Counted from the first letter of the stretch, positions 10,816 to 22,865 are shown. The stretch: 64,000 bases of DNA from Salvelinus alpinus (GCF_045679555.1 NC_092087.1:25489367-25553366), one strand, 5' to 3'. Numbers and translations: made by a program. The notes: a model not told the origin generated them from the sequence alone.

Positions 10816-12258
10816 CAGTTGAAGTCGGAAGTTTACATACACTAACTTGACTGTGCCTTTAAACAGCTTCGAAAATTCCAGAAAATGATGTCATGGCTTT
10901 AGAAGCTTCTGGTAAGCTAATTGACATCATTTAAGTCAATGGGAGGTTTATCTGTGGATGTATTTCAAGGCCTACCTTCAAACCCAGTGTCTCTTTGCTT
11001 GACATCATGGGAAAAGCAAAAGAAATCAGCCAAGACCTCAGAAAAAAAACCTGTAGACCTCCACAAGTCTGGTTCATCCTTGGGAGCAATTTCCAAACGC
11101 CTGAAGGTACCACGTTCATCTGTACAAACAATAGTACGCAAGTATAAACACCATGGGACCACGCAGCCGTCATACCGCTCAGGAAGGAGACACGTTCTGT
11201 CTCCTAGAGATGAACGTACTTTGGTGCGAAAAGTACAAATCAATCCCAGAACAACAGCAAAGGACCATGTGAAGATGCTGGAGGAAACAGGTACAAAAGT
11301 ATCTATATCCACAGTAAAACGAGTCCTATATCGACATAACCTGAAAGGTCGCTCAGCAAGGAAGAAGCCACTGCTCCAAAACTGCATAACAAAAACAGAC
11401 TACAGTTTGCAACTGCACATGTGGACAAATATGGTCGTTTTTGGAGAAATGTTCTCTGGTCTGATGAAACAAAAATAGAACTGTTTGGCAATAATGACCA
11501 TTGTTATGTTTGGAGGAAAAAGGGGAGGCTTGCAAGCCGAAGAGCACCATCCCAACCCTGAAGCACGGGGGTGGCAGCATCATGTTGTGGGGGTGCTTTG
11601 CTGCAGGAGGGACTGGTGCACTTCACAAAATAGATGGCATCATGAGGATGGACAATTACGAGGATATATTGAAGCAACATCTCAAGACATCAGTCAGGAA
11701 GTTAAAGCTTGGTCGCAAATGGGTCTTCCAAATGGACAATGACCCCAATCATACTTCCAAAGTTGTGGCAAAATGGCTTAAGGACAACAAAGTCAAGTTA
11801 TTGGAGTGGCCATCACAAAGCCCTGACCTCAATCCTATAGAAAATTTGTGGGCAGAACTGAAAAGGCGTGTGCGAGCAATGAGGCCTACAAACCTGACTC
11901 AGTTACACCAGCTTTGTCAGGAGGAATGGGCCGGAATTCACCCAACTTATTGTGGGAAGCTCGTGGAAGGCTACCTGAAACGTTTGACCCAAGTTAAACA
12001 ATTTAAAGGCAATGCTACCAAATTCGAATTGAGTGTATGTAAACTTCTGACCCACTAGGAATGTGATGAAAGAAATAAAAGCTGAAATAAATGATTCTCT
12101 CTACTATTATTTATTATTATTTCACATTCTTAAAATAAAGTGGTGATCCTAGCTGACCAAAGACAGGGATTTTTTCCTAGGATTAAATGTCAAGAATTGT
12201 AAAAAACTGAGTTCAAATGTATTTGGCTAAGGTGTATGTAAACTTCCAACTTCAACTG
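10816..12258 (+). mobile_element. Tc1-like DNA transposon, 1.44 kb, inactive
   Basis: The ends are inverted copies: CAGTTGAAGTCGGAAGTTTA at the left and TAAACTTCCAACTTCAACTG at the right, each bordered by the TA target duplication typical of Tc1/mariner (10814-10815 and 12259-12260). The interior encodes a broken transposase. This TIR type is one of the most abundant Tc1 families in salmonids (recalled). Confidence 0.93.
11008..12058 (+). pseudogene. Tc1-like transposase, frameshifted
   Basis: The start MGKAKEISQDL (ATG at 11008) falls out of frame within a run of A residues near 11042-11050. The next part (VDLHKSGSSLGAISKRL...) is a paired-type helix-turn-helix DNA-binding domain in frame with 10921. 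After a second break near 11385-11480, the catalytic half lies in another frame (11501-12058), with GGGSIMLWGCF, FQMDNDPNHTS (an Asp of the DDE triad) and LNPIENLW (the Glu). The first Asp segment (WSDETK type) falls in the broken stretch. At least two frameshifts make it inactive. Confidence 0.9.
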
Positions 12259-13494
12259 TATCTGTGTCAAAAATTACTTTGCATCAAGAGTCACACTTCA
12301 AAACTGACCTTGAATAATGGGTGTTTTCCCTGTTTCCCCAGAGTATACAGGATCACAGCACTAATTATCATGTGACCCCATGTGTCCTCACTCCTCCCCT
12401 CGCTCCACTGTGATCTCTGTTGGCACGGCGTGATTTATCACACCAATATCCCCCTCACCACTGCCCTGATTGCTTTGATAACTTTATTGACATTTCTTCA
12501 GATCCCACGGAACGCACAGGTCCCATGCCTTTTTCAAGGGTGTCCCGGGACTACATGGACTTAAATGATAATCATCCTCAAGCATGTGCCTGGAGTTTTA
12601 TGTGCCTCTATCATGTTGACTATTTATGTATTCAGCACAGTGGCCCAACTCCAATATCTCTCTCTTCTCTCCTCCCTCCCAGCTCCTCATCCTCAGTGCT
12701 ATTCCCCCAGAGAGAGGGGGATAAGAGAAATCCAGCTGCTTCTCTGAGGTCACAGGCAGAACTGGAGCTGATGTGGCAGAGGTTTGTAAGGGAATGAAAA
12801 GGAGAAGAGGAGCAGCTAAGAGTTTTAAGTATGACCCATTCCTCCTTTGGAGATGAAGGTGGCACAGCGTGCAGTGAGGAGCTTGAGAAGAATTTGGCTT
12901 TCTGACTCTCTCATATGCACATCTAAGCCCTTTCCAGTCTCTGCTGGTCTGGCCTGGCAGTCAGTGCATACAGCAGGTGCTGTGTTTGGTATTGGTTATG
13001 AGATTCCAGCTCCCCAGACAGTGCAGTGAGGTATGCAGTGTGTGATATTCAAGACTGAAATAAAACAGGGGCCGCTTTTGAGGCAGAAAATCAGATGTAA
13101 CATTTTTATCGTAGTGTTTTTTTGTAACGTTTGTTTAATGTGTTTGTTTGATTAAATTAAGCAAGCCACATTAACAGATTGAACACACCTATGTGTTAGA
13201 TACCTCTATTTCAAAACATGTTGTCAGCCTAATGCTTGTGAAATGTTGCAAATTATATAGATTCTTAAAATACCTACAGATTTTTAAACACATTCTCTCA
13301 CTAGCAAACTTGAAATGTTTTACATTTTAGCTGTGATAATTATTTAATCAAGATAAATCTTCAACAATTCCCCATACAGACCCTTCATGTTATTCCTCTA
13401 ATAAAATGAATGCCTCCAGCTGAGTGGATAGTTATCTCTGATTTCAGGCTCTGGGAAGGATGTGCAGGTTGTGTAGGGTTTTTGTACTGACTCA
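12259..13494. other. Intergenic, no gene seen
   Basis: No exon is supported. Short frames near 12380-12800 have no recognisable domain. A CT-rich patch lies near 12655-12690. Confidence 0.55.
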
Positions 13495-13640
13495 ACCTCT
13501 TTAGCGCAATTGATAGAGCATGGCTCCTGCAACACCAGGATGGTGGATTCAATTTCCGTGGCCACTTATGTATAAAAAAAGTATGCAGACATGACTGTAG
13601 GTCGCTGTGGATAAAAGTATCTGCTAAATGTTATATATTG
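13495..13640 (+). mobile_element. tRNA-derived SINE with L2-like tail, degenerate
   Basis: The head resembles a tRNA: TTTAGCGCAATTGATAGAGC (A-box region), then TGGTGGATTCAATTTCCGTG (decayed B box). The tail AGGTCGCTGTGGATAAAAG followed by TATCTGCTAAATG matches the L2 LINE 3' end, as expected for a SINE mobilised by L2. Both boxes are mutated, so it is not a functional tRNA gene. Confidence 0.7.
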
Positions 13641-13720
13641 TATATGTTCACTCCAAATGCAACATGTAGGCACATAATTGCTTTTTACACCACATACTGT
13701 ATAGTACCAGTACCAGTCAA

Positions 13721-14500
13721 CAGTACCAGTCAAAAGTTTGGGAACACTACTCATTCAAGGGTTTTTCTATATTTGTACAATTTTCTACATTGTAGAATAA
13801 TAGCGAAGACATCAAAACTATTAAATAACACATATGGAATCATGTAGTAACCAAAAAAGTACGAAACAAATCAAAATCAATGTGCAAAGTTTCATCAAGG
13901 CAAAGGGTGACTACTTTGAAGAATCTCAAATATAAAATATATTTGGATTTGTTTAACACTTTCTTGGTTACCACATGATTCCATACGTGTTATTTCATAG
14001 TTTTGATGTCTTCCCTATTATTCTACAATGTAGAAAATAGTAAAAATAAAGAAAATCCCTTGAATGAGTAGGTGTGTCTGTCACGCCCTGATCTGTTTCA
14101 CCTGTCTTTGTGCTTGTCTCCACCCCCTCCAGGTGTCACACATCTTCCCCATTATCCCCTGGGTACTTATACCTGTGTTCTCTGTTTGTCTGTTGCCAGT
14201 TCGTCTTGTTTGTCAAGTCAACCAGCGTTCTGTCTCAGCTCCCTCTTTTCCTCAGTCTCTCTTTTCTCGCCATTCTGGTTTTGACCTTTGCCTGTCCTGA
14301 CTCTGAGCCCGCCTGCCTGACCACTCTGCCTGCCCCTGAGCCTGCCTGCCATCCTGTACCTTTGCCCCACCACTCTGGATTATTGTCCCATGCCTGCCTT
14401 GACCTGTCGTTTACCTGCCCCTGTTGCTGTAATCAACTTCAACACAGTCTGCATTTGGGTCTTACCTGAAACATGATAGTGTCCAAACTTTGACTGGTAG
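13721..14500. mobile_element. Tc1-like deletion derivative with TIRs
   Basis: The left terminus is CAGTACCAGTCAAAAGTTTG and the right is CAAACTTTGACTGGTAG. Internal inverted text (CTACATTGTAGAATAATAG near 13786 and CTATTATTCTACAATGTAG near 14017) confirms long TIRs. No transposase is left: the two TIR regions meet near 13900-13925 around AAGGCAAAGGGTGACTACTT, the transposase C-terminus. The same family is at 48438-50830. It is split by an insertion at 14079-14480. Confidence 0.85.
14079..14480. mobile_element. LTR-like or unclassified element nested in the Tc1 derivative
   Basis: It starts TGTCACGCCCTGATC and ends ACCTGAAACATGATAG inside the right TIR; the Tc1 text GTGTGTCCAAACTTTG is rejoined when it is removed. 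A TGTC duplication is plausible. CACGCCCTGA is the reverse complement of the TCAGGGCGTG end of the 3504-3873 element, so both probably belong to one salmonid family in opposite orientation. Short frames here are not genes. Confidence 0.65.
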
Positions 14501-16246
14501 TGTTGGTCCAAAGCAAACAAACAGAAAGTCATTTGTACACCCAGGAAAATAAAATGGTAAATCTAGACATTTCTAATATGACTGTATTTATGACTATTGC
14601 CATATTATTGGGGTTACAGATATACTCGTGTGGAGAGCTTGGGAGGAGGACTTAGACTCATACATAAACATTGATTTGACACTGGGGGCACTAGAGTGGG
14701 ACAAAAAAGATGATTAATTATTTTTGCATTCTATCATATGAAAAGATGTGCTGAGCACAGAATGACCATGCATTCTGATCTCCATCATGGGTCATAATGG
14801 TATCTCTCTCCCATTTTAATTTCCTCTTCAGGCAGCAGGTTTACGTTCTCTGTGACTAAGCTCCTAGATTCCCTGCCCGTTGACTCAGCAGTTAAGTGCA
14901 TTAATTCCCCATCTCTCTGACTCATTTGGTATGCTGGCGGATAGAAAACAAGGACTTCCTGTGGCTGCCTAATGCTACATAAAGCTGTGAGCAAACATAC
15001 GATAAAACTGAGTGTGAAAGCGGGGCTTTGACAGGGATAACAGCACAGTAACAAGACCGGCAGCCATTTTGAAACTCTGTCCCTGAGGGTATCATATACT
15101 GCATTCAAAGAGGCACCATTGCACATCCAAGTGTGCCTCACAATGTCTTTCTTTTTCAGACAGGGAGACAGAGTGCAGGCATAGGAGTGGGGAGTTAATG
15201 AACTGAAATGAGCCTATTTGCATTGAGCCAGAGGAGAGTGGCTGGGGCCTTTAATGTGAGCAGGGTGAATCTAAAAAGAAGACGCAAAGTCTTAAGATCC
15301 TCTCTCTCAGGATGGAAAAGCTTTTTCAGGGATGCCCATAGGGCCCAAGGCTGTTCAGGCTGACAATCAGCCTGTGAGGAGAGGGTTGGAAGGAGGATTA
15401 TTCAGTTGGCCCTCTCTCTTTTCTAGTCAGTGATACGCCACACCAAGCAGCCCATTTAATGAGACGGCACCGCCTAGCTGTCAATGTCTCATTGACTTAT
15501 GAAGAGGGCCCCGGGACGTTCATCATTAGCACCGCACAGAACTCAGGGTTCAAACTCGGTGGCGAAAAATGGGGTTAACAGATTGATCAGAGAGAGGAGA
15601 AAAATAAAGAGACAGACAGAGAGACAGACAGACAGAGACCAAGAGAGGGACAGATAGAAACAGAGACATGAAGACAGAGAGAGGCAATGGAGACCAGATT
15701 CCACTGGGCAGGCCCTGAGATCTCAGTCCCATGCAGTGAGCCCTGTGGGTTGGTAGTGAAGCCCTGCTGTTACATAAGTGTGAGGGAAGGGTGAGCAGAC
15801 CACACAGCCTTCTGGGATCTGTGGCTCTCCTCTTCGTGCCTATGGCCTGCTGAGTGGAAATTGGCTTTGTATTATGGAGAAAAACCACAAAACACTTGCG
15901 GTGCCTCCCTGGACTCTCTTATGGGAATAGTGGTGGGAGCGAGGGAGATCAGATGTGCAACATCATTATCTCCCTCTTAGAGTAACGCTGAACATGGTTG
16001 TAGAAGAGACCAGAGGTGTTAATGAGGTTGGACATAAACAGGAGCTGCATAGAAGTTTCAGTGCTGTTTCTAATGACTATAAAGCTAGAGAAAATGTATC
16101 CTTCGCTGACTAATTAATGCTGGAACTCACATCATTATCTACATTGTGAATGAAATCACTGCATTTGATTTGAGAGATTGTGTCCTATTGTTCTAAGCCC
16201 ACAAGTTCCTTTACTTCCCCTGTCCATCTATTCTATCCTTCTTTCC
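14501..16246. other. Intergenic, no gene seen
   Basis: Unique-looking DNA. A GACA/GAGA-rich patch lies at 15588-15680. Frames such as 14785-15141 (minus) show no domain or splice context that would support an exon. Confidence 0.55.
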
Positions 16247-16468
16247 TTTCAAATCAAATCACATTATTATTTGTCACATGCGCCGAATACAACAGGTGTA
16301 GGTAGAGCTTACAGTAAAATGCTTACTTACAAGCTCTTAACCAACAATGGAGTTTTAAGAAAATACCAAAAAAAAAAGGTAAGAGATAAGAATAACAAAT
16401 AAGATCAGCAGTAAATAACAATAGCGGGGCTATATACAGCGGGTACCGGTACAGAGTCAATGTGTCAC
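16247..16468 (-). mobile_element. LINE 3'-end fragment
   Basis: The fragment begins AAATCAAATCACATTATTAT and continues TTTGTCACATGCGCC and GAATACAACAGGTG, the reverse complement of the end of the 54548-55318 element (CACCTGTTGTATTTGGCGCA...TTTGATTTGATT). It also has AACAATAGCGGGGC and GGGTACCGGTACAG. It is only the untranslated 3' end of a LINE, with no coding part. Confidence 0.75.
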
Positions 16469-17879
16469 TGTGTCCCTTTGTCCATTCTTCCTTTGATGCC
16501 AAGTAAAATAATCTGCACATCATCTCAATGCAAATATCACACCATACCTGTACCATCTCATCTCTCAAAGGTAAGTATAACTTTCATAACCATCAGAGAG
16601 TGTATAATGTTTTTAATGTTGGAATAAGAACACTATGGAATGACATTGAGGAAGTTATCACATTGACATGTTACATTGTCCATGTCTGAATGTTCTCTTT
16701 TTACACCCTAGGAACAATGAGGGACCTGCAGCGGGGTGTTGAGATGAAGGCAAGAAGCCTGTGTGGCATGCAGCCACAAATTGGAATGTGTGTTATGGAA
16801 AGAGTGACACTCTGCTACAAATTATGATAACCAGTAACAGATTTGGCACCTATACTAATTCCAAAGTAACTGCTAAAGTATAAACAGATTGTAAATCAGG
16901 AATACAACAAGCCACGTTTCTTTCCCGCCAGGGACAAAATACACATTTGCTTGTTCTGTGAGAGAGAACATCATCTTAAATGAAAAAAATGTAATTGCAT
17001 GAGTCAGACACGTTGGTATTCTGAAAGGCATGTCCATCTGGATGAAAAGGAAAACCATAAAGCCTGTTGATCACTCTGGTTGATTTGATCTGTTATTGAA
17101 ATTGTATAGCCTACTGAATTGAAAATTCCAATTTCACGACAACAATGCATTGATACTATGGCACAGGGACTTTCATACATTAGGCACAATTTGTTGACAG
17201 AATCAAATATTGTGCAGAGCCAGCATCTTTACTTCATTTTTGCTCTTGCCTTGGTTATAAATTAGAGAAAGGCCAGAACTCCCAGAGAATATTTTACTTT
17301 ACGGAATATGGATCACTGACTATTGAAAGCTCTACCCAAACGAGAGAGGTTGCTTGGCAAAGCAAAGAATAGAATAAACAGGAAGCAAATTCACCTCATT
17401 TGCCATTATAACATTTCCCACATTTGTACATGTCAAAAGTGGAATTCATTTTCACAGCCGAACAGCTTTGTTTATTTGACCGAAACAGGGCTGAAGAAAA
17501 CACACTCATCTTTTTTTCGAGAGGTGCTTCATCATGTCTCGCCCTCCCTCGTCTGCTGCTGACACTGATCATTTCTAAGCGTGTGTTTCTCTCACTCTCT
17601 GTCATAATCACTGCTCTTTATGATCACTTTGCCCTTTCTGCCCTTTAAAGATGTCAGGGTAATGAGTGCTCTGGAGTACTGGGTGAGTGGGTTATTTAGC
17701 TATTCAGTCGAGCTCACACAATCCTTGTCTACTGAGGAGAGTGGCAGCCTGGTGCAGCACTGAATACACAAGGTCATTAAAGCGAAATGAGCTGGAGGCT
17801 CAAAACAGATGAGATACCAATCTGGGCACAGGGGTAGAAGTAACATAGTAAAGGTAAATCTGTCTCCTTCCAGTTGGCA
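16469..17879. other. Intergenic, no gene seen
   Basis: AT-rich sequence without a supported exon or repeat. Confidence 0.5.
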
Positions 17880-18350
17880 TGGTATGTTTAATATGGTATG
17901 TATTAATTTGTGGATCCGTTTAATCTGATATGTTATAAATTACAATTCGTATGATATGTTACAAATTCCAAGTTCTTGTGGCTAACGTTAGCTAGGTGGC
18001 TAACATTATCAAGGGTTGGGGTTAGAGGTTAAGGTTAGGGTTAAGGTTAGGGTTAGGGGAAGAGTTCGCTTACATGCTAAGTAGTTGCGAAGTAGCTAGA
18101 AAGTAGTAAGTAGTTGCAATGTTGCTAATTAGATTAAATGCTCAAGTTGTTTGTGATGTGATTCAAACACGCAACCTTTGAGTTGTTAGACATTTGCATT
18201 ATATGCCTGACCAACCTCCTTCCTTTTGTTATTGCTTCAGTAACCTGCTGTCTTATTTAACCATACCAAAAGTAACATATCATACTCATCTGAGTGTGAC
18301 AGATTTACATTTACTATGTTACGTCTAGTCAATGAGACCAGGCTGAAGAT
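17880..18350 (-). repeat. Salmonid repeat with telomere-like and tRNA-like parts
   Basis: Three parts are visible: AT-rich GATATGTTA-type text (17880-17970), a (GGTTAG/GGTTAA)n stretch at 18016-18060, and CAAACACGCAACCTTTGAG at 18166-18184. Reversed, the last part gives GGTTGCGTGTTTGAATCAC, similar to a Pol III B box. It ends with CTAGTCAATGAGACCAGGC near 18343. I recall this arrangement as one interspersed salmonid repeat, not a chromosome end. Confidence 0.55.
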
Positions 18351-18939
18351 ACACCTTTGACAATGTGCATGTTCTCTATTAACTTCACTCATCTTTCTGC
18401 CCCTGTAATTTACTGTCCAGTAATATGTGTAAATACAGGTTTCAGTGAGGGAGGACTGTTTGCACATACATTATTTGACTGATATGGCATGGCATATGAC
18501 CTGCAGATGATAGATCTCTTTTAACAAATTAAAAGTTCTGTCTGGATTGTACTCTGAAGGTGACCAGTTTCAGGAAGCTAGGCATATGTCGCACGTCACT
18601 ACTTCACAGGAGAGGCATTTGAACATATTTATGATTTATATATTATAATGAGTTTTTTTGGTAGAAATGCCTTCTGGAACATGTGAACTTTCATGTGAAC
18701 TTTCATGTGCCTTAATAACAAACTTGTATGCCATTTGTAAATATGAATAAAAGTGTTAAATTACGAGCCTAGTTGGTTTAGCCACGGAAAAAGTGAGGGA
18801 CCTTCCCGCAATCCATGATTGGCTGAGATAATGGACGGGCTGGATTGCACAAGGCCAGTGTGAACCGGAGTAACTTGACACAATGGGTCCAGCAAGCTGT
18901 ACAAACAAAAGGGTAACAACACAGGACGTCTTACTTAGT
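18351..18939. other. Intergenic, no gene seen
   Basis: No feature is supported. ACTTTCATGTGAACTTTCAT near 18689 is a small local duplication. Confidence 0.5.
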
Positions 18940-20352
18940 TAAAGGCGGACAATCACGGACTACAAAAAGAAAATCAGCCATGTAACGGACACCGACGTCT
19001 TGCTTCCAGACAAACTAAACACCTTCTTTGCCCGCTTTGACGATAATACAGTGCCACCGACGCACTGCCATCTCTCCCTATCCCAGTCTGCTGTCCCCAC
19101 ATGCTTCAAGATGGCCACCTTTGTTCCTGTACCCAAGAAGGAAAAGGTAACTGAACTGAATGACCATCGCGCCATAGCGCTCACTTCTGTCATCATGAAG
19201 TGCTTTGAGAGACAACACTGGGGCCCCACAAGGGTGTGTGATCAGCCCCCTCCTGTACTCTCTGTTCACCCATGACTGCATGGCCATGCACGCCTTCAAC
19301 TCAATCAACAAGTTTGCAGACGACACAACAGTAGTAGGCCTGATCACCAACAACGACAAGACAGCCTATAGGGAGTGAGGGCACTCGGAGTGTGGTGTCA
19401 GGAAAACAACCTCTCACTCAACATCAACAAAACAAAGGAGATGATCGTGGACTTCAGGAAAACGCAGAGGGAGCACCCCCCTATCCACATCGACGGGATA
19501 GCAATGGAGAAGGTGGAAAGTTCCTCGGCGTACACATCACGGACAAACTGAAATGGGCCACCCAAACAGACAGTGGGGTGAAGAAGGCTCAACACCACCT
19601 CTTCAACCTCAGGAGGCTGAAGAAATTTGTCTTGTCACCTGAAACTTTTACAGATGCACAATCGAGAGCATCCTGTCGTGCTGTATCACCACCTGGTACG
19701 GCAACTTCACCGCTCACAACCGCAAGGCTCTCCAGAGGGTGATGCGGTCAACGCATCACCAGGGGCAAACTACCTGCCCTCCATTACACTTACAGCACCT
19801 GATGTCACAGGAAGGCCAAAAAGATCATCAAGGACAAGAACCACCCGAGCCACTGCCTGTTCACCCCGCAACCATCCAGAAGGCGAGGTCAGTACAGGTG
19901 CATCAAAGCTGGGACTGAGAGACTGAAAAATAGCTTCTATCTCAAGGACATCAAACTGTTGAATAGCCATCACTAACACAGAGAGGCTACTGCCTACATA
20001 CAGACCTTGAAATCATTGGCCACTCTAACAAATGGATCACTAGTGACTTTATTAATGCCACTTTAATAATTATGTTGACATAACTTGCATTACTCATCCC
20101 ATATGCACATACTGCATTTATACCATCTATTGCATCTTGCCTATGCTGCTCGGTCATTGCTCATCCATATATTTTTGTGTACATATTGTTATTCTATCCC
20201 TTTACTTATATTTGTGTGTATTATGTAGTTGTTGTGGAATTGTTAGATTACTTGTTGATATTGCTGCACTGTCGGAACTTGAAGCACAAGCATTTCGCTA
20301 CACTCGCAATAACATCTGCTAACCATTGTATGTGACCAATACAATTTGATTT
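18940..20352 (+). mobile_element. RSg-1/Rex1-type LINE, truncated and decayed, upstream of suclg2
   Basis: The plus-strand copy starts inside the linker region (ATCACGGACTACAAAAAG) and ends in the LINE 3' tail (CATTTCGCTACACTCGCAAT, then ACCAATACAATTTGATTTT). It carries RT text with deletions and frameshifts: LNTFFARFDDNTVPP (19000 on), [28 protein letters not shown] (near 19315) and LSPETFTDAQ. An internal deletion removes the segment between TVPPTHC and [10 protein letters not shown]. It is inactive. Its 3' end lies only about 230 bp before the suclg2 start codon, so it bounds the promoter. Confidence 0.88.
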
Positions 20353-20439
20353 TGCATATCTAAATATTAATATTGTCAATTGCCTAATATGCACTTTTTT
20401 CATATATTTTATCGTTGAAATTTTATATTTCTGTTTAAC

Positions 20440-20581
20440 GACTGGTACAGTGGCATAATACATTGGCAAGTCAGGCAGATTGTAGTGGCGAAAATGTGGT
20501 CTTATTGTAACGCCCACTTCCGCCAGCCTTCCTATCAGCGGTCAGATTGCGCGCACGCGGTCTTTCTCTTTTCCCGTCAAC
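20440..20581 (+). promoter_or_regulatory. suclg2: Probable suclg2 promoter/5' UTR
   Basis: No TATA box is evident. Visible motifs are CCCACTTCCGCC (20510-20521; reverse GGCGGAAGTGGG, a GABP/ETS site), TGCGCGCACGCGG (20548-20560, NRF1-like) and CAACATGGCGGC across the start codon (YY1-like). An inverted CCAAT (ATTGG) lies near 20462. GABP, NRF1 and YY1 sites are known to be common in promoters of nuclear genes for mitochondrial proteins, which fits suclg2. Transcription start is not determined. Confidence 0.6.
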
Positions 20582-20665
20582 ATGGCGGCATCCATGGCAT
20601 CACAGGCTGTAGCAAGAGGTTTACGCGGAGCAAGTGCTAAGTACTTATTTCTTGACAAATTCAAG
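20582..20665 (+). CDS. suclg2: suclg2 exon 1: mitochondrial targeting sequence
   Basis: ATG at 20582 opens 28 codons that begin MAASMASQAVARGLRG and end in LDKFK. The segment is rich in Ala, Arg and Lys with acidic residues only at its end, as in a mitochondrial presequence. It stops at AAG|GTACTG, an acceptable donor, in phase 0, matching the phase-0 acceptor of exon 2 at 60200. GTGCGCGC-rich sequence and a YY1-type ATGGCGGC start fit a housekeeping gene. The assignment rests on the phase match and the position before exon 2, because presequences are poorly conserved. A different first exon outside this stretch cannot be excluded. Confidence 0.75.
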
Positions 20666-22601
20666 GTACTGACATAATTTAAAATGTTGACAATAGGCTT
20701 TTCATTACGCTTTTACTGTCACTGAGAACTCACCAAACTCGCTGCTGTAGCCAGAACTGACAGATCAAAATTGAGAAACAGCTCGCTGTTGTAGCAGTCC
20801 ATTATTACCTAACCATCGATGCAATTGAAATGAAATATCTTAAAACGAAACTTATTTCCATGGAAGAAAACTGTTGTTGGAACACTAGAGCACTGTCAGT
20901 AGACTTTAGTCACGAGCGTCATGCATGCATTCTAGCCATTGTTGTATTGCACATAGTGATTTGAGTATCAAGTTTAATTGACAATAGTATAGAACTGCTG
21001 AATAATGTGGTTATTTGTGTGGCAGACAGCATTTTATTTGCAAGGTTGATAAACTAAAAATAATTAAATCGAGGTGCCTCAAATGAATTAAACTGTTATG
21101 TGATATTGATTGACCTCTGTTTTTCCCTGGGTAACTCACTATTCTACCTTTGCTTCTATAGCGGTTAATAGTAATGTCAGCTTTCAAGATGGGGTAATGG
21201 TGCAAAGGTTGTTTCCTATTTGTACTTTAAACAGAATGTATGTAGATAAAGTGTCCCTGTTTGACTGATTGTTGCGAAATAGATTTTTTTGACAGTTGCA
21301 ACTTCAGTCAGGTCACTAGTTTATAATACACTTTGTTAGATGAATCAGAATAGTTTTACATTTGGTGGATACGTTTTCTAAGAATACAAAATAGTAACGT
21401 GTTAGGCCATGAGATTGCAGAACAGCATGTCAATCAGCACGCTAAGGGCAACCAGATTGAAACAAGTTGCATCATATGAACTCAAACTAGCATAGCTTGA
21501 CAGATTGTCGGTGCCTCTTTTAGCCTAGGCTAGTTGGACTTTTGGAGTCTCCTATGTTGACTTTTTATTTAGTGCTTTTGCACTTTGTGCATCATGACAT
21601 ATGTTTTCAGAGTTATAGCAGTTTGTCAGTGACACTTGGTGATAGAGAATAACTTGGGAGTGGATGAGGCTTGATGTCTTTGTTTACTATATCCAGACCT
21701 CACTGATATAGATTCACACAATTACTCCAGCAGTGTTATGTAGTTGTGAGGAACACGTTTTTGAAAGGAGGATGGGCTATTTGTGGCCACAGTTTTGAAG
21801 GTTGCTGAGTGCATCATAGGACTATTCCCCTGGGTCACTGCTATCTCCTATTGATAGATACAGAAGGCTATATTGATGTAGCTAAATGTAGGCCTAGTTC
21901 TGCAGTCTAATTTTTCTCTCTTCTAATATTAATTGACCTGAAATAGTTGTGTATGTGTTTTTCAAGTAGCCCAGCCTAATTAACCTTACTAAATAATGGA
22001 GTCAATTAGCTATCATCAGAGTTTATTGCTAAAGCATCATTGCTGTTATGATCATTGTCATTAGCGTTATTGCCCTTTATCTACAGGTGAGATATATGGA
22101 GGGCACAGTTGACCTAATACCGACTTTTACCCACAGTATAGGCTAGCATCTGTCTGAAGCCCCAAACACAGTTACTGAATCACTCACCATCCCACGACTA
22201 GGCTAACAATAACAGCACTCTCTTAGCAAGCGCAGTAGACAGACCACCACCATGGGTACTTGCTGCTTGAAAATCTAGTTTGGTATTCTGTGTATAGTGC
22301 TAAGTAAGCATATATTTTCATCTCATTGGTACTGCATAATGAGACATAGCCTAGCTTTAGTAGCTAGGGACTAGCTTCATCTATCAGGAAGAAGGCTTGG
22401 GATAATGAGAAGGCACACACTGCCAGGTTGTCTTACATTGCACATCTTTATATTTTCTCAAAAGTCAAACATTTTGAAGATGATGCAAGCAACCTTAGTT
22501 TCCGATGTGTGTGTGTGTGATAAATTAGGTATTGGAGAAGGGCAATTCTCTAGTAACAGAGTGATGCTGAGACACTTGAAAATGTATGTCAAACTAAAAC
22601 C

Positions 22602-22865
22602 AATGATTGCAAAGTTAAACAAACCATACAACTCTATGCACAAGGACTACATTTACCAATTTCCACATAACATTTTACAAACACATTTAGGCATACTTGA
22701 AAAACGGTGCAGATGCAAAGTTTGTAACAGAATGATCGTTGTCACTGTTTCCGAACGTTGCATCTGTAAAGTAAATGTGTTTTTGTACAATTTTATATGG
22801 AAATTGTTAAGGCGTCCTTGTGCATAGTTGTATGGTTTGTTTAACTTTTTTGATTGCAAATCATT
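22602..22865. mobile_element. Fold-back MITE, 264 bp, with about 90-bp arms
   Basis: The left arm reads AATGATTGCAAAGTTAAAC, AAACCATACAACTCTATGCA, CAAGGACTACATTTAC and CAATTTCCACATAACATTTT. The right arm is its inverted copy: AAATTGTTAAGGCGTCCTTG, TGCATAGTTGTATGGTTTG, then TTAACTTTTTTGATTGCAAA and TCATT. Near the centre, GGTGCAGATGCAAAG and GTTGCATCTGTAAAG continue the pairing, so nearly the whole element could form a hairpin. No protein is encoded, although short frames run through it. Confidence 0.85.

Noticed and set aside
14064..14469. Overlapping small secreted proteins
   Set aside because: The frames lie in the nested repeat at 14079-14480 and have no conserved domain.
18001..18065. 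Chromosome end
   Set aside because: The TTAGGG-like stretch is short and degenerate, with ordinary sequence on both sides.
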